In this document: positions 1 through 4,962 of the stretch, one piece after another | How positions within the stretch are numbered: position 1 is the stretch's first letter | How the letters are laid out: the number at the start of each line of letters is the position of its first letter | Source of the DNA: an uncultured Chitinophagaceae bacterium | Lineage (GTDB): Bacteria; Bacteroidota; Bacteroidia; Chitinophagales; Chitinophagaceae | Length of the DNA stretch: 8,948 nt | Assembly (NCBI GenBank): GCA_937897585.1 | Contig: CALCNY010000313.1 | Location: forward strand, 1 to 8,948 | Direction of reading: 5' to 3' | Notes under the pieces: generated by a model | What the model saw: the letters and a program-made list of their open reading frames with translations, nothing else | What the model was told of the DNA's origin: nothing | Databases searched by the model: none | Program-made: the position numbers and the translations under genes

Positions 1-43
1 TACGAATTATTATTTAAAGAGAAAGATTTTGGATGCTGGGTGT

Positions 44-77
44 TTGATTCTAGATACTTGATTCTGGAAACTTGATC
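44..77. repeat. 14-bp tandem repeat, about 2.4 copies
   Basis: TTGATTCTAGATAC at 44-57 is followed directly by TTGATTCTGGAAAC at 58-71 and by a partial copy, TTGATC, at 72-77. The two full copies differ at two positions. No gene is supported around it. The function is unknown; it may be part of the same intergenic repeat cluster as the array at 136-213. Confidence 0.7.
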
Positions 78-98
78 TGCACAATCAACTCAAAATCA

Positions 99-124
99 TT
101 TTTCTCAGGAATTGCTGAGAAGAA
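99..124. other. Short stem-loop downstream of hppD
   Basis: TTCTCAG (102-108) and CTGAGAA (115-121) form a perfect 7-bp stem with a 6-nt loop. It can be extended by one G-T and two A-T pairs at the base. It lies about 130 bp past the hppD stop codon. Neither strand shows a clear U-tract after the stem, so it is a poor intrinsic terminator. It could be chance or a weak 3' processing structure. Confidence 0.3.
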
Positions 125-135
125 CTGAAATCCAA

Positions 136-213
136 TATCTAGCTTATCCAGTCTATCAAGCTTATCTAACTTATCCAGCCTATCAAGCTTATCTAGCCCT
201 ATCCAGTTTATCC
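136..213. repeat. 9-bp-period degenerate repeat array (TATC units)
   Basis: TATC occurs at 136, 145, 154, 163, 172, 181, 190, 200 and 209, that is, nine times with a spacing of 9 bp (once 10). At a higher level, the 27-bp segment 143-169 is repeated at 170-196 with two differences. Units read like CTTATCCAG, CTATCAAG and CTTATCTA. On the minus strand the array is stop-free and would encode Leu-Asp-Lys/Arg triplets, but no start codon precedes it. The role is unknown. Confidence 0.8.
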
Positions 214-254
214 TAACTCTTTTTTCTCTACAAACCTTACAACTTACTAATAAT

Positions 255-1379
255 CTACAAATTACCTCTCATTCCTTGCTCTCTTTCCAGCGCTTCAAAC
301 AAGGCTTTGAAATTCCCTTTACCAAAACTTTTCGCGCCTTTGCGTTGGATGATTTCGAAAAATAAAGTAGGTCTATCTTCCAATGGCTTGCTGAAAATCT
401 GCAGCAAATAACCTTCCTCATCTTTATCAATCAAGATTCCAAGTTCGCTTAATGGAGCCAAATCTTCATCAATTTTACCCACCCTGTCAAGTACAGTTTC
501 GTAATAACTATTAGGAACTTTTAAGAAATCAATGCCTCTATTTTGTAAATCAGTTACCGTTTCAATGATATTATTTGTAGCTAGGGCCACATGCTGCACC
601 CCTTCGCCATTGTAAAAATCCAAAAATTCTTCAACCTGACTTTTCTTTTTTCCTTCAGCAGGTTCGTTGATAGGGAATTTCACAAAACCATTTCCATTGC
701 TCATCACTTTACTCATCAAAGCCGAATATTCAGTGGAAATATCTTTATCATCAAAAGACAAAATATTTCTGAACCCCATAACGTCTTCATAAAATTTTAC
801 CCAAGGATTCATTTGGTTCCAACCTACATTACCCACGCAATGATCTACATATAATAAACCTGTTGATGCAGGATTATAAGACGACTCCCATTTTCTGAAA
901 CCAGGCATAAAAACACCTTTGTAATCTTTTCTTTCTATAAATACATGAACCGTATCTCCATAAGTATGAATACCACTTAAAATTACTTTTCCATTTTCAT
1001 CTTCTTTTGTTGTGGGCTCCATGTATGACTTTCCACCTCTTGACGTGGTTTGGTGCCAGGCATCTGTTGCATCATCAACCATTAATGCCAATACTTTTAC
1101 ACCATCACCATGCTTATATATATGATCAGCAATAGCATTATTCGTTTTTAATGGTGTAGTCAACATGAAAGTCAACTTGTTTTGTCTAATTACATAACTT
1201 ACTTTATCCATCACACCAGTTTCCGGACCGGCATAAGCCAATGATTGAAAACCAAAAGCAGTTTTGTAAAAATGAGCTGCTTGCTTGGCGTTCCCTACGT
1301 AAAATTCAATATAATCGGTTCCACTTAATGGAAGAAAGTCAACATTTGTGTTTGTTTCCGTAACTGTTGCTGTTTGCAT
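255..1379 (-). CDS. hppD: 4-hydroxyphenylpyruvate dioxygenase
   Basis: This is a cytoplasmic Fe(II) dioxygenase that converts 4-hydroxyphenylpyruvate to homogentisate in tyrosine catabolism. Two vicinal-oxygen-chelate domains are visible: an N-terminal one (about residues 18-150, starting GTDYIEFYVGNAKQA) and a catalytic C-terminal one (about 174-345). The iron ligands of the family are present as His180 (YVDHCVGNV), His263 (GVQHVALAT) and Glu342 (FFEIIQRKG). The C-terminal helix reads FKALFEALEREQGMRG, which gates the active site in known HPPDs. The length of 374 residues is normal for the family. An in-frame ATG 63 bases upstream (1442) would add 21 residues with no family counterpart, and a TAACTTTG promoter box overlaps that region, so the start at 1379 is preferred. 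The gene is divergent from purK, and no other tyrosine-catabolism gene is visible in the window. Confidence 0.96.
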   Translation of the reverse strand: MQTATVTETNTNVDFLPLSGTDYIEFYVGNAKQAAHFYKTAFGFQSLAYAGPETGVMDKVSYVIRQNKLTFMLTTPLKTNNAIADHIYKHGDGVKVLALMVDDATDAWHQTTSRGGKSYMEPTTKEDENGKVILSGIHTYGDTVHVFIERKDYKGVFMPGFRKWESSYNPASTGLLYVDHCVGNVGWNQMNPWVKFYEDVMGFRNILSFDDKDISTEYSALMSKVMSNGNGFVKFPINEPAEGKKKSQVEEFLDFYNGEGVQHVALATNNIIETVTDLQNRGIDFLKVPNSYYETVLDRVGKIDEDLAPLSELGILIDKDEEGYLLQIFSKPLEDRPTLFFEIIQRKGAKSFGKGNFKALFEALEREQGMRGNL

Positions 1380-1444
1380 AAATTTTGATTTTGAACTTAT
1401 TTTAATTGCGGCTTGATGAAAAAACCGAGCATAAAAAAGCATGT

Positions 1445-1452
1445 CAAAGTTA
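1445..1452 (-). promoter_or_regulatory. Candidate hppD promoter -7 box
   Basis: On the minus strand this reads TAACTTTG, a perfect match to the Bacteroidota TAnnTTTG -7 element. No good TTTG is present at the expected upstream distance. Transcription would begin close to 1438, giving a leader of about 60 nt to the ATG at 1379 and leaving the ATG at 1442 outside the transcript. Confidence 0.5.
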
Positions 1453-1514
1453 GGATTTCTCTGAGAAAAAGCTCGATGTAATTAAAGAATTTAAAGGGAT
1501 TGTGTTGTTAAAAT

Positions 1515-1602
1515 GGTTCAATAAGTTCAATATGTTCCAAAGGTTATTACTTAATGGCATTAAACCTTTTGAACCTATTTGAACATTTTGAACCCATGAA
1601 AC
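1515..1602. repeat. Imperfect inverted repeat made of 9-bp GTTCAA units
   Basis: The left arm (1515-1549) carries GTTCA, GTTCA, GTTCC and GTTAT starting at 1516, 1525, 1534 and 1543, exactly 9 bp apart. The right arm carries the complement, (A/G)AAC, at 1562, 1571, 1581, 1590 and 1599, with steps of 9-10 bp. The arms pair over roughly 27 of 33 positions with a loop of about 10 nt. The element fills most of the hppD-purK intergenic region, and its right arm supplies the TTTTG that could serve as the purK -33 box. It could be an operator array, a structured element or a mobile repeat; the sequence alone does not decide. Confidence 0.7.
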
Positions 1603-1621
1603 AATAAAGATTTTATCTTTG
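1588..1621 (+). promoter_or_regulatory. Candidate purK-purE promoter
   Basis: TATCTTTG at 1614-1621 matches the Bacteroidota -7 consensus TAnnTTTG. A TTG at 1588-1590 lies 23 bp upstream, at the long end of the spacing reported for this promoter class. Only five bases separate the box from the purK ATG at 1627, so the transcript should be leaderless or nearly so. Confidence 0.6.
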
Positions 1622-1626
1622 CCCCC

Positions 1627-2754
1627 ATGAAAAAAGTAGGCATCTTAGGCGGCGGTCAATTGGGAAGAATGTTATTACAAGTTGCAGCCAATTATCCCGT
1701 TGAAACCTATATTCTTGAAAATGACGCCCACTGCCCTTCTGCTCATTTATGTCATCATTTTACAAAAGGAGACATCACCAGTTTTGAAGACGTCTATCAA
1801 TTTGGGAAAAACCTAGATGCGATTACCATTGAAATTGAAAATGTAAATGTTGATGCACTGGAAAAATTGAAATCAGAAGGCGTTGCAGTGTTTCCAGATC
1901 CAGCTGCATTGAGAATCATCAAAAATAAAATCGAGCAAAAACAATTTTACGATAAGCATCAGATTCCCACCAGTCCTTATGTCATCACAAATTCTATTTC
2001 AGAATTAAAATCAAACAGCCACTTGTTTCCTGCTGTTCATAAAATTGGAAATGGTGGCTATGATGGAAAAGGTGTTCAGATTATTAAAAATGAATCCGAC
2101 TGCGAAAAAGGATTTGATAGCCCTTCAGTGCTTGAAAAAATGGTCGCCATTAAACAAGAAATTGCAATAACTGTTGCCATCAGCCCAAGCGGACAAACAG
2201 CTATTTACCCTCCGGTGGACATGGTTTTTGACCCCATGTTGAATTTACTAAGTTATCAGATTTGTCCAGCAGAGTTGCCTCAAGCTGTTTTCTGGAAAGC
2301 CGAGGCGATTGCGATAAATGCAGTGAAAAATTTAAAGAGTGCAGGCTTGTTTGCCGTTGAAATGTTTACGGATAAAGATGGCAATGTACTTATTAACGAA
2401 ATTGCCCCACGTGTTCATAACAGTGGACATCATTCAATTGAAGGAAATTATTGTAGTCAATTTGATATGATGTGGAGAATTATCCTTGACTATCCATTAG
2501 GCAATACCAAAACCATTTTACCTTCCGCCCTGTTGAATATTCTCGGCGATGAAGGCCATTCTGGAGAAGCGCATTACAAAGGACTTGAAGAAGTATTGAA
2601 AATGGACAATGCATTTGTACATATTTATGGTAAAAAACAAACCAAGCCCGGCAGAAAAATGGGGCATGTTACGATCATTAGCAATGAGAAACAGGATTTA
2701 TTACATAAAGTGAACAAGATTAAAAACACGCTTTTTGTTCGTACGAAAAACTAA
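1627..2754 (+). CDS. purK: N5-carboxyaminoimidazole ribonucleotide synthase
   Basis: PurK is a cytoplasmic enzyme that uses ATP and bicarbonate to convert 5-aminoimidazole ribonucleotide (AIR) to N5-CAIR in purine synthesis. The 375-residue protein has the expected three-part ATP-grasp layout. An N-terminal Rossmann-like segment begins with GILGGGQLGRM (5-15). The ATP-grasp lid loop is KIGNGGYDGKGV (139-150). The metal/substrate segment is INEIAPRVHNSGHHS (256-270). A C-terminal domain ends with PGRKMGHVT (341-349). Length is typical of the family. The ATG at 1627 opens directly on the conserved KKVGILGGGQLG start, so it is firm. The gene is followed 58 bp later by purE, its pathway partner, and they probably form one operon transcribed from the TATCTTTG box. 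Nothing suggests damage. Confidence 0.96.
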   Translation: MKKVGILGGGQLGRMLLQVAANYPVETYILENDAHCPSAHLCHHFTKGDITSFEDVYQFGKNLDAITIEIENVNVDALEKLKSEGVAVFPDPAALRIIKNKIEQKQFYDKHQIPTSPYVITNSISELKSNSHLFPAVHKIGNGGYDGKGVQIIKNESDCEKGFDSPSVLEKMVAIKQEIAITVAISPSGQTAIYPPVDMVFDPMLNLLSYQICPAELPQAVFWKAEAIAINAVKNLKSAGLFAVEMFTDKDGNVLINEIAPRVHNSGHHSIEGNYCSQFDMMWRIILDYPLGNTKTILPSALLNILGDEGHSGEAHYKGLEEVLKMDNAFVHIYGKKQTKPGRKMGHVTIISNEKQDLLHKVNKIKNTLFVRTKN

Positions 2755-2807
2755 ACCTTCAAAAGATTCTAAACCAATCTAAACATTCTAAACCAATCTA
2801 AACCATC
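2751..2807. repeat. Tandem 19-bp repeat (9-10 bp subunits) in the purK-purE gap
   Basis: ATTCTAAACCAATCTAAAC is present twice in perfect tandem (2766-2784 and 2785-2803). Within it CTAAAC recurs at 2751, 2769, 2779, 2788 and 2798, so the basic step is 9-10 bp and starts at the purK stop codon. It fills almost the whole 58-bp spacer inside the operon. No terminator-like structure is seen. It would be transcribed between the two genes, but any effect on purE expression is unknown. Confidence 0.85.
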
Positions 2808-2812
2808 TCAAT

Positions 2813-3298
2813 ATGGCACCAACAATCGGAATTATCATGGGAAGCGAAAGCGACATGGACGTCATGAAAGGCGCAGCCGAAATGCTACAACAATTTGACA
2901 TTCCTTATGAAATGACCATTGTTTCCGCTCACCGCACTCCAGACAGAATGAGTGAATATGCAAAGCAAGCCCAAGGTCGTGGCATAAAAGTGATTATTGC
3001 CGGCGCGGGCGGAGCTGCTCATTTACCCGGAATGATTGCTGCCAATACGATTCTTCCAGTAATTGGCGTTCCCGTAAAATCTTCTAATTCTATTGATGGA
3101 TGGGATTCTGTTCTTTCAATATTACAAATGCCTACTGGAGTACCAGTTGCCACTGTAGCCTTGAACGGAGCAAAAAATGCGGGCATCCTCGCTGCACAAA
3201 TTTTAGCCACACATGAAGCTAATATTGCAACAAAACTTTCTGATTATAAAAAATTATTGGAAACTCAGGTAATGGAAATGGTGGGTAGGGTTAAATAG
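2813..3298 (+). CDS. purE: N5-carboxyaminoimidazole ribonucleotide mutase (class I PurE)
   Basis: PurE moves the carboxyl group of N5-CAIR to carbon 4, giving CAIR, and so uses the product of the adjacent PurK. The 161-residue length fits class I enzymes, which work as homo-octamers. Visible family motifs are MGSESDMDVM (9-18) with the phosphate-binding Ser-Asp pair, VSAHRTPDRM (37-46) whose His40 matches the catalytic histidine of E. coli PurE, and AGAGGAAHLPGM (63-74). The segment SILQMPTGVPVATVA (102-116) and the C-terminal NAGILAAQIL helix are also as expected. The presence of PurK and these motifs argues for the mutase rather than the class II (direct AIR carboxylase) form. The ATG at 2813 directly precedes the first beta strand. 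No separate promoter is evident, so expression is probably from the purK promoter. Confidence 0.96.
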   Translation: MAPTIGIIMGSESDMDVMKGAAEMLQQFDIPYEMTIVSAHRTPDRMSEYAKQAQGRGIKVIIAGAGGAAHLPGMIAANTILPVIGVPVKSSNSIDGWDSVLSILQMPTGVPVATVALNGAKNAGILAAQILATHEANIATKLSDYKKLLETQVMEMVGRVK

Positions 3299-3306
3299 GC
3301 TGCAAA

Positions 3307-3391
3307 GAATTCACGAATTATAGGCCCCCTCAATCCCCCCAAGGGGGACTTTGATTATGTTTTGCTTAGGGTCGCCACGAATTCACGAATT
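3307..3391. repeat. 13-bp direct repeat GAATTCACGAATT, two copies
   Basis: GAATTCACGAATT is found exactly at 3307-3319 and again at 3379-3391, 72 bp apart (start to start), with the C-rich palindrome between them. Each copy has two overlapping near-copies of (C)ACGAATT. From memory, similar CACGAATT strings are frequent between genes in many environmental genomes; this is not checked here. Confidence 0.75.
3325..3348. repeat. C-rich/G-rich palindromic repeat
   Basis: CCCCC (3325-3329) is followed by TCCCCCC (3334-3340), AA and GGGGGA (3343-3348). TCCCCC and GGGGGA form a 6-bp hairpin with a three-base loop (CAA), and the first C run offers a competing partner for the same G run. The G+C content stands out sharply from the surroundings. 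It resembles dispersed intergenic repeats of Bacteroidota. Confidence 0.6.
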
Positions 3392-3416
3392 GTTTTCATA
3401 GTAAAGACCCTGTTTG

Positions 3417-3451
3417 CTCCCCTCTCTATTGGAGAGGGGTTGGGGGTGAGG
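3417..3451. repeat. REP-like hairpin repeat
   Basis: CCCCTCTC (3419-3426) and GAGAGGGG (3432-3439) form a perfect 8-bp stem with the loop TATTG. The asymmetric G-rich tail TTGGGGGTGAGG follows at 3440-3451. A short hairpin plus a conserved single-stranded tail is the general shape of REP elements mobilised by REP-associated tyrosine transposases. No such transposase is in this window, so the link is by analogy. The hairpin has no U-tract, so it is not a normal terminator. Confidence 0.65.
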
Positions 3452-3585
3452 CTCTCTACTTTCTCATTCCTTATTTTTACTTCCTTATTACTTATTTCCC
3501 CACTTAGTTATCCCCTCTTTTTACATAATTATCAACGATTGAGTTTCCTTAACAAACTTTAAAGAAATGAAGGCGGTTTTGTGCC

Positions 3586-3593
3586 TATTTTTG
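3586..3593 (+). promoter_or_regulatory. Candidate promoter -7 box of the M16 operon
   Basis: TATTTTTG matches TAnnTTTG and lies 19 bp before the ATG at 3613, giving a predicted leader of only about 10-15 nt. An upstream TTTA at 3558-3561 is the nearest weak -33 candidate, with slightly long spacing. Confidence 0.5.
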
Positions 3594-3612
3594 CGCCAAA
3601 TAAATTTCTATT

Positions 3613-4926
3613 ATGAATAAATTCTATCTCTCAATACTGGCGATGTTTAGCGTCGGTATGATCAATGCCCAAAAAGTTGCATTTACAGAATACGACTTGA
3701 AAAACGGACTGCATGTTGTGCTTCACCAAGACAAAACCGCTCCTGTAGTAGCTGTTTCAGTAATGTACCATGTAGGAAGTAAAAATGAAAAGCCCGACCG
3801 CACAGGGTTTGCACACTTCTTTGAACATTTATTGTTTGAAGGAAGCGACAACATCAAAAGAGGCGAGTTCATGAAAATTGTGAGTAGCAATGGCGGACAA
3901 AATAATGCCAATACTACACAAGACAGAACTTTTTATTACGAAGTATTCCCTTCCAATCAATTGGAAACTGGTTTATGGTTAGAAAGTGAGCGTATGATGC
4001 ACCCCGTTATCAACGAAATTGGCGTAAAAACACAAAACGAAGTCGTGAAAGAAGAAAAGCGTATGCGTGTTGACAATCAACCTTACGGCAACTTCCTAAC
4101 TGAAGTGATGAAAAGATTGTTTACCAAACATCCTTACAATTGGGTACCTATCGGAAGTATGGCTCATTTAGATGCCGCTACCCTTCAGGAATTCATCGCT
4201 TTCAATAAAAAATATTATACCCCTGGAAATGCAGCTTTGGTGATTGCAGGAGATATTGATATCGATAAAACAAAATCATTGGTTGAATCTTATTTTGGAG
4301 CTGTAGCCGCAGGCGAACCTGTTGAAAAAGTAAATATACAGGAAGACCCAATTACAAAAGAAACTGTAGATACAGCTTATGATTCTAATATTCAAATTCC
4401 TGCTGTAATGACTGCCTACAGAACTCCAGGCATGACCAGCAAAGAATCTACTGCATTAGAAATGGCTTCGAGTGTGTTAAGCACCGGCGCTAGCAGCAGA
4501 ATGTATAAGAAAATGGTAGACGATAAAAAGAATGCATTACAAGTAGGTTGCTTCAACTATGCTTTAGAAGACTATGGCGCTTATATCACTTATGCACTTC
4601 CTAACAATAATGCTTCCTTAGATACATTATTGAAAGATATGGACGATGAAATCGTAAAACTTCAAAACACGTTGATTTCAGAAACTGAATTCACCAAAAT
4701 CAGAAACCAGTTTGAAAATGAATATATCGGCGCTAATGCTAAAATGTTGGGCGTAGCTGAAAATCTTGCTGATGGTTATATTTTCCATAATAAGAATACC
4801 AATTACATCAATGAAAAACTTGATGAGGTAAGAAAAGTAACAAGAGAAGATATTCAGAATGTTGCTAAAAAATACCTAAATAGAAACCAAAGAGTAGTTG
4901 TGTACTATTTACCTAAAACAAAATAA
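3613..4926 (+). CDS. M16 family zinc metallopeptidase (catalytic subunit), exported
   Basis: This 437-residue protein belongs to the M16B (processing-peptidase/pitrilysin-like) proteases. A signal peptide covers residues 1-19 with probable cleavage before Gln20 (MINA-Q), so it should act in the periplasm. The inverted zinc motif is intact as His68-Phe-Phe-Glu71-His72 inside GFAHFFEHLLFEGS. The third zinc ligand is expected in NEVVKEEKR (142-150), most likely Glu148, about 76 residues on. The C-terminal half (about 190-437) is the second M16 domain. At the place where a complete M16B enzyme carries the Arg/Tyr substrate-binding pair, this protein has Val302 and Leu309, so it seems to need a partner. 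The next gene, 36 bp downstream, supplies that pair. Substrate unknown; peptide or misfolded-protein degradation is the usual role. Confidence 0.93.
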   Translation: MNKFYLSILAMFSVGMINAQKVAFTEYDLKNGLHVVLHQDKTAPVVAVSVMYHVGSKNEKPDRTGFAHFFEHLLFEGSDNIKRGEFMKIVSSNGGQNNANTTQDRTFYYEVFPSNQLETGLWLESERMMHPVINEIGVKTQNEVVKEEKRMRVDNQPYGNFLTEVMKRLFTKHPYNWVPIGSMAHLDAATLQEFIAFNKKYYTPGNAALVIAGDIDIDKTKSLVESYFGAVAAGEPVEKVNIQEDPITKETVDTAYDSNIQIPAVMTAYRTPGMTSKESTALEMASSVLSTGASSRMYKKMVDDKKNALQVGCFNYALEDYGAYITYALPNNNASLDTLLKDMDDEIVKLQNTLISETEFTKIRNQFENEYIGANAKMLGVAENLADGYIFHNKNTNYINEKLDEVRKVTREDIQNVAKKYLNRNQRVVVYYLPKTK

Positions 4927-4962
4927 TAACCCACTTATTTTCAGTAAAAAAATAATTTCAAA

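Larger units (their letters stand above)
3299..3612. other. 314-bp intergenic region rich in REP-like repeats
   Basis: No gene is supported here. The region contains two copies of a 13-bp direct repeat, two G/C-rich palindromes (listed separately), a pyrimidine-rich A/T stretch at about 3453-3535, and the promoter of the M16 operon near its end. A 66-codon open frame at 3362-3562 runs through the palindromes and has no family resemblance; it is treated as a product of the repeat. Confidence 0.75.

Noticed and set aside
136..213. CRISPR array
   Set aside because: Units are 9 bp with no unique spacers of CRISPR length and no cas genes nearby.
591..854. 87-codon plus-strand open frame inside hppD
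   Set aside because: It lies wholly antisense to the well-supported hppD coding sequence and has no recognisable domain.
1380..1442. N-terminal 21-residue extension of hppD from the ATG at 1442
   Set aside because: The extension has no counterpart in HPPD, and the candidate promoter box at 1445-1452 places the transcription start inside it.
3419..3439. Intrinsic terminator after purE
   Set aside because: The hairpin is strong but is followed by a G-rich tail rather than a U-tract, and fits a REP-like repeat better.
3362..3562. 66-codon plus-strand open frame
   Set aside because: It translates the REP-like hairpin (APLSIGEGLGVRL) and a pyrimidine-rich stretch; peptides of this kind are typical false genes over repeats, with no start context or family.
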